Part shown: piece after piece, positions 23,747 to 32,007 of the stretch
Numbering within the stretch: position 1 is the first letter of the stretch
How the letters are laid out: the number at the start of each line of letters is the position of its first letter
Origin: a virus
Reading direction: 5' to 3' (one strand)
IMG/VR virus record: IMGVR_UViG_3300046010_008991
Location: 1-41,472 of that record
Length of the DNA: 41,472 nucleotides
Program-made: the position numbers and the translations under genes
The notes under the pieces: model-generated
The model's database searches: none
Seen by the model: only the letters and a program-made list of their open reading frames with translations
What the model was told of the DNA's origin: nothing

Positions 23747-24790
23747 ATGACAGATAATATAAATGACGAATTACTAGGTCAGCTTAGCCAAAGAGAAGCT
23801 GCTTCTAGATTTGAGTATGATCAAGATCCTGATGTTGCTGGATACGAAATACCAAATTGGATTCAGAATGAAACAATGCCAAAAAATCCAGCTACTCCTA
23901 ACCAGACTCAACCACAGTCTAATAACTTAGGTAAGGCTAATGTTTCTAGAACACCTCTAGGCATGGAATCAGAATGGAAGAATATACCCGCAGAAAATCT
24001 TCCTTCCAAAGGATTTGGATATCCGCCAGGATTCGAAATTGCCATAAAAGCTGCAGAGGTTAGAGAAATAAGACAATTCTCAACAGTTGATGAAAATGAT
24101 AGGATAGATCTTGACGACAAATTAAATTCTATACTTGCTAAGTGTATGAAGATAAGATGGAACGGCGGATTTCTAGAGTCTTTTGATCTTTGGTACGAGG
24201 ATAGATTTTACATAATAATGTCAATCCGAGACGTCACTTTTATCAGAGGCGAGAATAAAATATTATTACCAGTAACAAAAAATTGTAAGAGAGAAGACTG
24301 CGATGTTCCAGATATGATAGAGCTAAGATCTAATTTATTAGATAGCTTTGTTGTTGACCAAGAAATACTTAAAAGATATAGTACGGAATCTTACTCTTTT
24401 AAATTTATACCGAAAGACGGAACACCAGAACTGAACCTTTATATTCCTACAGTTGGAGTAACGACTATCTGTAGAAAAATCATAGCAGAAAAAAGAAGGA
24501 GAGGAAAAAAATTCGACGAGAGTTTTGCTAAGGTTGCTACATTTATAATTCCAGATTGGAGAGGATTGGACGAGTCTTTATATGACCAATACGAGAGAGC
24601 ATCACTTGATTGGACTCCAATACAATTTTCAATAGCAGATCAAATAACGGAGAAGATCAACTTCGCAACAAAATCTAGGATCTATAGTAAATGTGAAAGC
24701 TGTGAGGGGGAGGTCACAGCTGATATATCATTTCCCGGAGGGTACAGATCTCTTTTCGTTATTTCAGATATCTTTAGCCAATTACTTTAA
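23747..24790 (+). CDS. gp26-like baseplate hub protein
   Basis: A 347-residue protein resembling the T4 baseplate family of gp26. The N-terminal 90 residues are disordered (Asn/Pro-rich). Then come LPSKGFGYPPGFEIAIKAAE and VREIRQFSTVDENDRIDLDD, the usual opening of that family, followed by LWYEDRFYIIMSIRDVTF. The end has CKREDC and a later CESCEGEV, probably a zinc site. The frame ends in CTT TAA, just where an overlapping +1 frame without a start codon continues for 59 residues (next entry). It would act in hub assembly. The gp26 name is by pattern and gene context. Confidence 0.6.
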   Translation: MTDNINDELLGQLSQREAASRFEYDQDPDVAGYEIPNWIQNETMPKNPATPNQTQPQSNNLGKANVSRTPLGMESEWKNIPAENLPSKGFGYPPGFEIAIKAAEVREIRQFSTVDENDRIDLDDKLNSILAKCMKIRWNGGFLESFDLWYEDRFYIIMSIRDVTFIRGENKILLPVTKNCKREDCDVPDMIELRSNLLDSFVVDQEILKRYSTESYSFKFIPKDGTPELNLYIPTVGVTTICRKIIAEKRRRGKKFDESFAKVATFIIPDWRGLDESLYDQYERASLDWTPIQFSIADQITEKINFATKSRIYSKCESCEGEVTADISFPGGYRSLFVISDIFSQLL

Positions 24791-24968
24791 TATAAAGTTC
24801 AGGCTATGGGAGGAGTTCAAATTATCTATAGATCTTTTAGAATCAATGCCCTTTTATGAGTATCAGATATTTATAGACAAGTTAAACGAAAAAATAGAAA
24901 AAGAAAATAAGAGAATAGAACAAGGAAACTTAGTAGAAGCATTCTCGTTTAAAAACCCAAAAAGATAA
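24786..24968 (+). CDS. Startless +1-frame extension of the gp26-like gene (gp51-like)
   Basis: After the CTT TAA stop of the preceding gene, the +1 frame stays open and encodes 59 residues with coding character (NIKFRLWEEFKLSIDLLESM, then a helix with NEKIEKENKRIEQ), like small tail-assembly chaperones such as gp51. No ATG precedes it; the first ATG in the frame lies inside the conserved part. CTT TAA resembles the CTT TGA site of prfB, where the leucyl-tRNA slips forward by one base, so the product may be a fusion of about 406 residues. The alternatives are initiation at GTG 24693 within the upstream gene or an assembly indel. Confidence 0.45.
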   Translation, partial: FNIKFRLWEEFKLSIDLLESMPFYEYQIFIDKLNEKIEKENKRIEQGNLVEAFSFKNPKR

Positions 24969-24983
24969 CATTTTTGGGTTTTT
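24952..24983 (+). terminator. Rho-independent terminator after the baseplate gene
   Basis: AAAACCCAAAAA (24952-24963) pairs fully with TTTTTGGGTTTT (24971-24982) across a 7-base loop, with a further T. It overlaps the stop codon of the extension frame (TAA 24966-24968). Confidence 0.75.
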
Positions 24984-25005
24984 AGGTATATAAATAAAAA
25001 ATATT

Positions 25006-26742
25006 TTGGCAGGAGAAACAGGAACACAAGGAGCAGCAGGATCGGAATTTCCGGTTTTCAAATCATCCGAAGGAGCTTTCGATAGAGCAAAGTACGAGGA
25101 GCAAGATAAGGCAAGGATAGTATCAGATGGAATAACTGCGCGTTCTACTGGAAAAGAAATAGACGAGGATCTAGTAAAGAAAAAAAAATCAGCGGATCAA
25201 GTTATAAAAGAAGCTAATAAATTTTACGACGATTCATTTCAAAAAAACGTAAAAGGATTAGATCCTGCTTATGATCCAAGCCTTATCTATTATTCAGAAG
25301 CTTATTCAGATGGAGGATTAAATAAAAACAAAATACGAAGGAAATTAGAAAAAGGAGAAACTATAGACGGCAAGGAGATTTTTGAAATGTCTAAGCAAGC
25401 TGCCGAAAATAAAATAAGTAATGCCAAGGTTCTTAAAGATGGTAGAGTTACTGATATAGTAGAAAATTTAGGCTTAAAAGATGTAAAGCAATTAGATCTA
25501 TACGAGGATGTAAAAAGTGATTTTGATAGTAAGATAAAGGACGAAAAAATTAAATTTGAGCCACTTCTTGATAATTTTGCTAAGGTGCTACACTATTTTA
25601 GTGTTAAGGATTCATTTATGGCTAGTCAATATGCTCCTATTTTATATACTCCTGAAAATATGGCTATAATTTCTGCTTTAGGAAAAGTTCTAGAAGCTGA
25701 AGGATTTACCAATGAGAGTGTTACTAAAATGGCAAAAGCATATGATGATAACATAAAAAAGCTAATAGAAAAAAAAGAAGGAAAAAAAGCTGAGGATATA
25801 ATAAAAGAAGCTGGAGAAGAGGCAAAGAAAGAAGGAGAAGCTAAAGTAGAAGAGCAAAAATTAGATGAGAAAAGCACACCAGCTCCTACCGGTCCTACCG
25901 GAGAAGGTGCTAAGCCATTAGAGGGAACACAAGAGACTCAAACGGGGGTAACAGGAGCATCTACAACAGCATCCACTACTACTACAACAGAAACATTAAC
26001 AACTGTAACATCAACTACCGGTCCTACCGGTCCTACCGGGTCACAAGAGCCATCAAAAGTTGAAGGAGCAAAAACATCAACAACTGGTACAACTGGATCT
26101 AAACCGGTAACATCATCAGACGTTACAAAAAGACAAGAGGACCTATTATCATCTCTATTTGGTATAAAGTTCGCAGAATCTGGTACTGGTGCAACAGGAC
26201 CAACAGGGGGTACCGAAACTACACCGAAAAAAAAGAAAGAGGAAACTACTCTAGAAAAAAAGGTAGAGGAGAAAAAAACCGAAACGGCTCAAAACACGAC
26301 AACCACACCGACTACATCGACCACAGAGACCAAGCTGGAGGAGAAAATTTCATCAAATAATCAAACAGAAAATGAAACTTCCTCAGTAAATACTCCTATA
26401 AAAGAAACAGAACAACAAAACTTATCTAGTGTAATATCTCCAGAAAAAGAGAGCACTGATATGGATAAAAATAATACAGAGGGAAATAAGGGAACAACAA
26501 CTACAACAACAGAGACAAAAACAACAGAGACAAAAACTGAGGGAGGAGAAGGGGGTACATCATCCGCATCTAGTTTAGAAACAAATAAAACATCAGAGGA
26601 TAAAGCAGCAACGGAGGAAAAACAAAAGGCTGATAAGGAAATGGCAGACGACATAAAATCTATGGTAAATCTGCTTACTCAATTAAACAGCACTTTACAA
26701 AATCCTCTTATGGTTATTCCAAACGGAAAAAAATTCAACTAG
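25006..26742 (+). CDS. Thr-rich virion-like protein with collagen-like triplets
   Basis: A 578-residue protein whose start is TTG: its first codons TTG GCA GGA mirror the ATG GCA GGA of the tube and portal genes. Residues 1-290 are charged and helical, with a lysine-rich coiled-coil-like end. From about 290 on the chain is low complexity, Thr/Ser-rich, with GPTGPTG, GATGPTGG and TTGTTG triplets, and is probably flexible and extended. It starts 22 bases after a terminator, with TATATAAATA in the leader. It has no recognised domain and is not obviously a tape measure, which would be helical throughout. Position after the hub gene favours a virion or assembly role. Confidence 0.55.
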   Translation: MAGETGTQGAAGSEFPVFKSSEGAFDRAKYEEQDKARIVSDGITARSTGKEIDEDLVKKKKSADQVIKEANKFYDDSFQKNVKGLDPAYDPSLIYYSEAYSDGGLNKNKIRRKLEKGETIDGKEIFEMSKQAAENKISNAKVLKDGRVTDIVENLGLKDVKQLDLYEDVKSDFDSKIKDEKIKFEPLLDNFAKVLHYFSVKDSFMASQYAPILYTPENMAIISALGKVLEAEGFTNESVTKMAKAYDDNIKKLIEKKEGKKAEDIIKEAGEEAKKEGEAKVEEQKLDEKSTPAPTGPTGEGAKPLEGTQETQTGVTGASTTASTTTTTETLTTVTSTTGPTGPTGSQEPSKVEGAKTSTTGTTGSKPVTSSDVTKRQEDLLSSLFGIKFAESGTGATGPTGGTETTPKKKKEETTLEKKVEEKKTETAQNTTTTPTTSTTETKLEEKISSNNQTENETSSVNTPIKETEQQNLSSVISPEKESTDMDKNNTEGNKGTTTTTTETKTTETKTEGGEGGTSSASSLETNKTSEDKAATEEKQKADKEMADDIKSMVNLLTQLNSTLQNPLMVIPNGKKFN

Positions 26743-26804
26743 GGGGATTTACTTTTTAAAACCAATTTTATATATTTGTAATAAATAAACCTAAATAATA
26801 AATT

Positions 26805-27080
26805 ATGAGTAAAAACTATGAAATTACCAAGGAACTGAGAGAGACTTTAGTCAAGTTCATTAGTATGTATGGAGGCTACAAAGAATGTTTGGATCTTTTA
26901 GAAAATCAGGAAAAATCGGAATTTAACGAAGAAGAAGTAAACAAAATACTAAATCTCCTAGGAGTGTTTAGACTTATGGATACATTCCATATTGTAGAGC
27001 GCTTTAAAATCGAAGTCACACCACTAAAAAGCGCTGAATCTGATGAGCAATCAGAACCTACCGAAGAAAAAGCAGGATAA
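26805..27080 (+). CDS. Small helical hypothetical protein
   Basis: A 91-residue acidic protein that is nearly all helix (LRETLVKFISMYGGYKECLD, EEVNKILNLLGVFRLMDTF) with a disordered end (SDEQSEPTEEKAG). No family recognised. Its end overlaps the start of the dCMP deaminase gene by 38 bases in another frame. The leader contains TATATTTG (26771-26778), which resembles the Bacteroidota housekeeping -7 box but occurs often enough by chance to be weak evidence. Confidence 0.5.
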   Translation: MSKNYEITKELRETLVKFISMYGGYKECLDLLENQEKSEFNEEEVNKILNLLGVFRLMDTFHIVERFKIEVTPLKSAESDEQSEPTEEKAG

Positions 27081-27480
27081 GATAGATTCCCTATATTTGA
27101 GAATGGCCAAAGTTTGGTCGGAGAATTCACACTGCAATAGAAATAAGGTAGGTTGTTTAATAGTAAAAGATCGCCAAATAATATCTGACGGTTATAACGG
27201 AACCCCCTCTGGATTTTCCAATGAATGTGAGGACTGCGACAATAATACTTTTCCTATAGTATTACACGCAGAAGCTAATGCCATAACAAAAATAGCTAAG
27301 AGCACTAATAGTGCCGAAGGATCTACACTTTACGTGACACTATCCCCTTGTTTTGATTGTGCTAAATTAATCATACAAGCGGGAATAAAGAGAATTGTTT
27401 ATTCTGAAACTTACAGAAATACCGATTCTTTTAAACTTTTCGAAGAGGCAGGAATAGAAATAAGAAAATTGGAAATTTAA
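27043..27480 (+). CDS. dCMP deaminase
   Basis: A 145-residue zinc-dependent deoxycytidylate deaminase that converts dCMP to dUMP, feeding thymidylate synthesis. The zinc and proton-shuttle motif is HAEAN (His75, Glu77) and the second zinc motif is PCFDC (Cys103, Cys106). NGTPSGF is the usual nucleotide-side loop. T4 dCMP deaminase (gene cd) is 193 residues; this one is near the bacterial ComEB-like size. The ATG at 27043 overlaps the preceding gene. Paired with a ThyA-family enzyme that may prefer dCMP (1153), the two would compete for or partition dCMP. Confidence 0.9.
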   Translation: MSNQNLPKKKQDKIDSLYLRMAKVWSENSHCNRNKVGCLIVKDRQIISDGYNGTPSGFSNECEDCDNNTFPIVLHAEANAITKIAKSTNSAEGSTLYVTLSPCFDCAKLIIQAGIKRIVYSETYRNTDSFKLFEEAGIEIRKLEI

Positions 27481-27493
27481 AAAAGATATTAAA

Positions 27494-28117
27494 ATGGCAG
27501 TAAAAAACATACAAGAATTGGCAGAGAGTTTTATGAGGACATCATCGGAGAAAGACTTCGTTGAATTATATAAAAGAATTAAACCCGGACTATTAAATCA
27601 CTGTAAGTCCATACTAATAGAGCAAGAAGCTGCAGAGGATGCTGTTTCCAATACTATGGCTAAGATATGGACTAAGATATCACAGTATGATCCAACAAGA
27701 GGGAATTTCTCTACTTGGGTTTATAACATAGCAAGAAATGAATCCCTTGGTATAAAGAAAAACGAGGACCGGTATTTACCAATGATACATGAAGTGGTAA
27801 GGAATAACGACGAAAATGATGATAGCTCTTATCCAACTATAACATCGTCTCCAGTTACTCTAGAAGCAGAGTTTGACTACGTTAATGTTGATAATGACGA
27901 GATGGAGGACCTATACGATAACGTTGTAGAAAAAATGAAGGATCTTCCTGAGATCTACAAAGACATCCTTTTCGATCGTGAAATACTAGGAATGAGATAT
28001 CAGGAAATAGCTGATAAGTATGGTATGAAGAAAAGAGCTATTGCTACCAGAATTAGAAGAGCTAGACTAAAAGTTAGAGAGATGTTTCCTGGTGTTAATT
28101 TAACTTTTAACGATTGA
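27494..28117 (+). CDS. ECF-like sigma-70 family factor
   Basis: A 207-residue RNA polymerase sigma factor with regions 2 and 4 only. Region 2 is seen as AAEDAVSNTMAKIWTKIS, then YDPTRGNFSTWVYNIARN, the -10 contact and helix. Region 4 is the helix-turn-helix EILGMRYQEIADKYGMKKRA followed by ATRIRRARLKVR. It should direct host polymerase to a subset of phage promoters. Two-domain ECF-type factors are common in Bacteroidota, which could point to recruitment from the host. A second, shorter sigma-like gene at 35109 resembles T4 gp55. Confidence 0.88.
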   Translation: MAVKNIQELAESFMRTSSEKDFVELYKRIKPGLLNHCKSILIEQEAAEDAVSNTMAKIWTKISQYDPTRGNFSTWVYNIARNESLGIKKNEDRYLPMIHEVVRNNDENDDSSYPTITSSPVTLEAEFDYVNVDNDEMEDLYDNVVEKMKDLPEIYKDILFDREILGMRYQEIADKYGMKKRAIATRIRRARLKVREMFPGVNLTFND

Positions 28118-28151
28118 TGTAACTTTTTTCAATAGGTAAAATATAATTGAT

Positions 28152-28613
28152 ATGAATTATCCTTTTAAAAGAGTTATAAACGATATTAGGAACTATTTCT
28201 TTATAAGGAAAACAATAAAGAAAAATATTTCTAGCATAGATTGGGAGAAAAATAAGCTCCGCGTAGATTGGATTGGGAGAATATACACCGTTGTTAATCT
28301 CCCACCAGAAGTTATCTATTCACCAGATTCACCTGAGGAAATCAGACCAGCGTATGTTCTGGAGGAATCTAGACCGATAAATGAATATCTAACCAGTCTT
28401 AATCTACAAGAGGTAATAATGCCGGAGATAAGTCCGATACCAAATTCCATCTCTTATCTTATTATATACAGGCCTTATTTCCAAAGGCTATCAGTTAGGT
28501 GGTTAATCTATAGGATAATACTTATTCTTCTACTAATTTGGCTTCAATACAAATTCGGATTTATAAGCTGGATTTTTAGTGGTATTAAATACATGATTGA
28601 TGTTATCTTCTGA
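28152..28613 (+). CDS. Protein with C-terminal membrane helix
   Basis: A 153-residue protein with a basic N-terminus (KRVINDIRNYFFIRKTIKK), a polar middle containing VDWIGRIYTVVNLPPEV, and a strongly hydrophobic end (LIYRIILILLLIWLQYKFGF, then ISWIFSGIKYMIDVIF) which forms one or two membrane segments. I recognise no family. T4-like genomes often have a small membrane protein near sigma and nuclease genes with unknown roles. It overlaps the next gene by 14 bases. Confidence 0.55.
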   Translation: MNYPFKRVINDIRNYFFIRKTIKKNISSIDWEKNKLRVDWIGRIYTVVNLPPEVIYSPDSPEEIRPAYVLEESRPINEYLTSLNLQEVIMPEISPIPNSISYLIIYRPYFQRLSVRWLIYRIILILLLIWLQYKFGFISWIFSGIKYMIDVIF

Positions 28614-29355
28614 TATACAAATAAATCGACAAGCATTCCCTTGGGGAAGAGCTTATGTGGTAGAAGGAGCTGGTGAAGCTCCTTTAATTTTACCCTCAGT
28701 CACTACTATATTAAAATTAGTAAAGAACGAGAAGTACGAAAAATTAAAGGAGCAATTTGGAGAGGATCGATGGAATAAAATACTCTATGATGCAGCAGAA
28801 AGGGGAACAGTAATGCACAGAATGTTAGAACTGTTTCTTCTTGAGTGGGCTAAGGAAAAAGACGTAGATAGATCCTTAAAAAAAGCACAAATATTTGCTA
28901 TAGAAGAATCTAGAAGAGACGACGGAAAGTATGCTAAATACGTAAACAAAGGAAGAGATCTATTCTGGAATTTTTACCATACTAATTTTTGGGAAAGTAT
29001 AGAGGAAGTTGTAGACAACGAAGCTTTCTTATATACAACTTTCAAGGGAGGTTGGGCAGGAGCTTGTGATTTTGTTTATAGGGATAAGGCATACAACTTG
29101 ATAGTTGATGATTTTAAATCTTCAACATCTCTAAAAGATGAGGAAGACATATTAAGCTATAAATTACAAATCTCAGCATATATGTTTATGTGTGCTGAAA
29201 AATACGGTGAAGTCCCTAAGCAAGGAAGAATTAGGATAGCAAATGAACAAACATCAGATATACAAACATTTATTGTTCACGATTACGAACTGAAAGAATA
29301 TCTTGGTCAGTTTATAGAACTTGCTAAAAAATTCAGAGAAATTTACGGAATATAG
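28600..29355 (+). CDS. PD-(D/E)XK nuclease (RecB/Cas4-like fold)
   Basis: A protein of about 251 residues. The ATG at 28600 is preferred to an adjacent TTG. The conserved core is GTVMHRMLE (helix with metal-neighbouring His), AGACDFVYRD (first acidic residue), IVDDFKSS (D-x-K catalytic pair) and YKLQISAYMFMC (QxxxY helix). This is the layout of RecB- or Cas4-type exonucleases. It may process DNA ends or degrade host DNA; unlike Cas4 there is no iron-sulphur cysteine set. The gene overlaps the membrane protein upstream and precedes two small helical genes. Confidence 0.8.
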   Translation: MLSSDIQINRQAFPWGRAYVVEGAGEAPLILPSVTTILKLVKNEKYEKLKEQFGEDRWNKILYDAAERGTVMHRMLELFLLEWAKEKDVDRSLKKAQIFAIEESRRDDGKYAKYVNKGRDLFWNFYHTNFWESIEEVVDNEAFLYTTFKGGWAGACDFVYRDKAYNLIVDDFKSSTSLKDEEDILSYKLQISAYMFMCAEKYGEVPKQGRIRIANEQTSDIQTFIVHDYELKEYLGQFIELAKKFREIYGI

Positions 29356-29394
29356 GAAACTTAATTGATTCTATCTGTATAAAAAATAAAAAAA

Positions 29395-29619
29395 ATGAGT
29401 TCGCTAGGAATTAATTATAAAAAAGCTTTAATAAAAAAATACGAATTTCAGATGGAAGAAGCGAAAGCAAATCTTTCCCTTTATTTTTCTAGCACCAACT
29501 TAGCTGCTATAGGTGAACATTCGGATCTTTTAGCTGAGCATGACAGATGGGTAGAACAATATGCTAATGCTAAAGATAAGCTTGAAGCATTATTGGACTT
29601 ATACGAAAACGAAAACTAA
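29395..29619 (+). CDS. Small coiled-coil hypothetical protein
   Basis: A 74-residue protein starting MSSLGINYKKALIKKYEFQM after a leader with two A-runs, typical for this genome. It is predicted as two helices (EEAKANLSLYFSS; HDRWVEQYANAKDKLEALLD) that could form a hairpin. No recognised motif. It lies 16 bases before another helical gene and may be its partner. Confidence 0.5.
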   Translation: MSSLGINYKKALIKKYEFQMEEAKANLSLYFSSTNLAAIGEHSDLLAEHDRWVEQYANAKDKLEALLDLYENEN

Positions 29620-29635
29620 ATAAAAACAAATAAAA

Positions 29636-30133
29636 ATGGCAAACAAAAAACCAAAAGAATTAAACGAAGATCAAAACGAAGCGGTTCTTGAAAAATTTAT
29701 CAGCAACGTAGATCAAGAAAAAGTTGAGAGCATAAGAAAAGATCTAGAAGGTTACAAAAATAGTCTTAAAGACAAAGAATACGCCGTTTCTATGGATAAA
29801 GATCTATTAAGAAGATTTGAGCAATTCATGAGAGAAGATGTTGAATGGAGATCTAAAGAGGCATTAGGAGTAATGGAGATCTTAAAAAGAATCGACTCAA
29901 TAAAAAAAGAAGGCATTAAAGACGGAGTAGCTTATCTAACAAATCTAGAAGTTGAAGCTTCGCACTACTTCCTAATGAAATGGGCAGGAAAAGGGGAGTC
30001 GGAAATTAGTAATTTCATCTCACTTTGGAAAACATTCGAAGAAACCCTTACTCTTATTCAACAGGACAATATTGTTTTGAAAGATCTAGAGAAACAACTT
30101 GCAGCAGCAGAACAGGGAATTGAATTAGAATAA
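29636..30133 (+). CDS. Helical hypothetical protein
   Basis: A 165-residue, charged, almost fully helical protein. The central helix DKDLLRRFEQFMREDVEWRS and the segment SHYFLMKWAGKGESEISNFI stand out, followed by a long terminal coiled coil (DNIVLKDLEKQLAAAEQGIE). No known family; no signal or membrane segment. It is the last gene before a strong terminator, so the 26805-30133 unit ends here. Confidence 0.5.
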   Translation: MANKKPKELNEDQNEAVLEKFISNVDQEKVESIRKDLEGYKNSLKDKEYAVSMDKDLLRRFEQFMREDVEWRSKEALGVMEILKRIDSIKKEGIKDGVAYLTNLEVEASHYFLMKWAGKGESEISNFISLWKTFEETLTLIQQDNIVLKDLEKQLAAAEQGIELE

Positions 30134-30153
30134 TATTTCCATAAATATATAAT

Positions 30154-30185
30154 AAAAGACTGGCGCTAATGTGTCAGTCTTTTTT
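30154..30185 (+). terminator. Rho-independent terminator
   Basis: AAAAGACTGGCGC (30154-30166) and GTGTCAGTCTTTT (30171-30183) make a 13-bp stem with two G-U pairs and a TAAT loop, then a T-run to 30185. A GATATATA motif begins 6 bases later. Confidence 0.85.
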
Positions 30186-30190
30186 GTGGA

Positions 30191-30198
30191 GATATATA
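30191..30198 (+). promoter_or_regulatory. GATATATA motif before the membrane coiled-coil gene
   Basis: It comes immediately after a terminator and 7 bases before the ATG at 30206, so it marks a new transcription unit. The close spacing would give a very short or leaderless 5' end. Confidence 0.5.
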
Positions 30199-30205
30199 GC
30201 TAGAT

Positions 30206-31426
30206 ATGAAAAAGAAATTATTACCCTGGATAATCGCTTTATCTGCACTTACAGTTTCTGGATCTGCAGCTTTTTATTCTGTATCTGGACTAGGAAAAAT
30301 GTTTGCCGGTGCAGCATTACAAGTAATGATATTAGCAGGAAGCCTAGAATTTGCTAAATTAGTAACAGCTTCTTTACTCTACCAATATTGGAAAAAGCTT
30401 AATTTGGGATTAAAGCTTTATCTTTCAATAGCAACCTTAATACTGATAGTAATAACATCTGCAGGGATTTATGGATTTTTATCCTCAGCTTACCAAGAAA
30501 CATCGTTCAAGGTGCAAAACCAGGATAAGAATATCGAGATTCTAGATAAAAATATATCCATAATACAAGGAGAGATAAAGAATTTTGAATCTCAGGTAAA
30601 ACAAAAGAACGATAGGATAATACAGCTAACTTCTATAAGAACAAATCTTCAATCAACACAAGATGTATTGATAGAAAAATCAAAGTCTACTAATGCAGTT
30701 AGACAACAGATAAAGGATGTCGATTCGGAGATAAAAAGAATGGATTCGGAGGTTTCTGTATTAAATGATTCCATATCTTCAAAAAACACAAGAATATCTT
30801 CCATAGAGAAACAAAAACTAGATGTTTCCTCAGATTCAGATCTAGCTAGGGAAGTTGGCCCTTTAAAATATATTGCTGAGCTAACAGGAAAAGATATAGA
30901 CTCCGTGGTTAACTGGTACATAATCGTGCTGATGCTAGTTTTTGACCCTTTAGCCATTGCATTAGTAATAGCAGCAAATTTTGCTTTTGAAATAAATGAG
31001 CCAAAAAAAGAAGAAGAAATGGAAGAAAAAGAAAATAAAAAGCCTGGTAAAATTAAATCACTATGGAATAGAATAACTTTGTTTAATAAAAAAAAAGAAA
31101 CATTAAACAAAACAGAAGGAACATCCGTGTCACCTAACCAGGAAGTATCTATTTTGTTTAAGGAAAATCCAGAAACATTAAACAAAGAGGAAATACCAGC
31201 TGAATACGATCAATTGGTACAGGAAGAACCTAATAATAATATCGAAGAAAAAGAATCAAATCCAGAATCGAATAACAATAAAAAAGAGGATACATATAGT
31301 AAAGATACACCAACAAAATTTGATAAATCACAAAGGGAAAGATTTAGAGGAAATCCTGATTCAATGGAATCTCGAAAAAGCTTTAGAAATAACCCAGGAG
31401 ATGAGAATCCAATTAATTTAAGATGA
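30206..31426 (+). CDS. Multi-pass membrane protein with coiled coil
   Basis: A 406-residue protein. Three hydrophobic segments occupy residues about 7-95 (WIIALSALTVSGSAAFY; LQVMILAGSLEFAKLV; LSIATLILIVITSAGIYGFL). A long coiled coil (about 105-215; KNIEILDKNISIIQGEI) comes next, then a fourth membrane segment (WYIIVLMLVFDPLAIALVI) and a long charged, Asn/Glu-rich tail. I recall similar proteins in T4-like phages of marine bacteria, all without known function. Its place ahead of virion genes could mean an infection-stage membrane factor. It overlaps the next gene (ATGA). Confidence 0.65.
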   Translation: MKKKLLPWIIALSALTVSGSAAFYSVSGLGKMFAGAALQVMILAGSLEFAKLVTASLLYQYWKKLNLGLKLYLSIATLILIVITSAGIYGFLSSAYQETSFKVQNQDKNIEILDKNISIIQGEIKNFESQVKQKNDRIIQLTSIRTNLQSTQDVLIEKSKSTNAVRQQIKDVDSEIKRMDSEVSVLNDSISSKNTRISSIEKQKLDVSSDSDLAREVGPLKYIAELTGKDIDSVVNWYIIVLMLVFDPLAIALVIAANFAFEINEPKKEEEMEEKENKKPGKIKSLWNRITLFNKKKETLNKTEGTSVSPNQEVSILFKENPETLNKEEIPAEYDQLVQEEPNNNIEEKESNPESNNNKKEDTYSKDTPTKFDKSQRERFRGNPDSMESRKSFRNNPGDENPINLR

Positions 31427-32007
31427 TTAAACCAGTTTACACTACCAATCAGAAGTACATAGAGCATTTGGATTGTAATCCTGGCGTTTATCGTATGGTA
31501 TATTTTCAGAGCTGTAACCTAGATATCAAGGAGGGATCCAATATACTAGCAAGTGTTTCTTTGTGTGACTTTAAGCTTGAATCTCTTGGAAATTCCGAAC
31601 TAGGCGGATGCGGTGGGTCACTTAAAAGAAACATAACGTTATCCCCGTCTGCAACATACACTCTTACTGCACCAGAAGTGGGACAGGCACAAGGTGAGGT
31701 TCAGATGATAGTAGTTAAAGTTGTTTACGAAAAAGATTACCCAGAGGAGGAAAGATATCTTAATTGGGAGTATAAGGGAAATGTTTACCCAATACACACT
31801 CTTATGATATTAACAGGAAGAACCGAGCCAGATATACCTTGGCAGGGATGGGATCTTAACTATTATTCAAATAACCCGCCAACTCCTGAATTTAGCCCAC
31901 AGCCTTATCCAGTAATTGCATCACCTAATTTATCATTTGGAGGTATATTGTTCAGCAATCCTAGTGATACATATAGTGCTGAACTAGAAATATTTGTTTT
32001 TAACTAA
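31423..32007 (+). CDS. Beta-rich virion-like protein, tandem copy 1
   Basis: A 194-residue protein with an FQSCNLDIKEGSNILASVSL opening and a long run of short strands. It ends SFGGILFSNPSDTYSAELEI. The next gene encodes a shorter version: both share a CNL...SLCD pair of cysteine sites, a MILTG/TILTG strand followed by WDL, and the final GG(I/M)L(F/L)xNP strand. This suggests tandem duplication of a beta domain likely exposed on the virion (decoration or fibre). No enzymatic motif. It starts inside the stop of the membrane gene. Confidence 0.55.
   Translation: MIKPVYTTNQKYIEHLDCNPGVYRMVYFQSCNLDIKEGSNILASVSLCDFKLESLGNSELGGCGGSLKRNITLSPSATYTLTAPEVGQAQGEVQMIVVKVVYEKDYPEEERYLNWEYKGNVYPIHTLMILTGRTEPDIPWQGWDLNYYSNNPPTPEFSPQPYPVIASPNLSFGGILFSNPSDTYSAELEIFVFN

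Noticed and set aside
26771-26778. TATATTTG, and TACATTTG at 5339-5346, as Bacteroidota -7 (TAnnTTTG) promoters
   Set aside because: About one TAnnTTTG is expected by chance in the non-coding bases of so AT-rich a window, and no clear TTTG -33 box was seen at the right distance.
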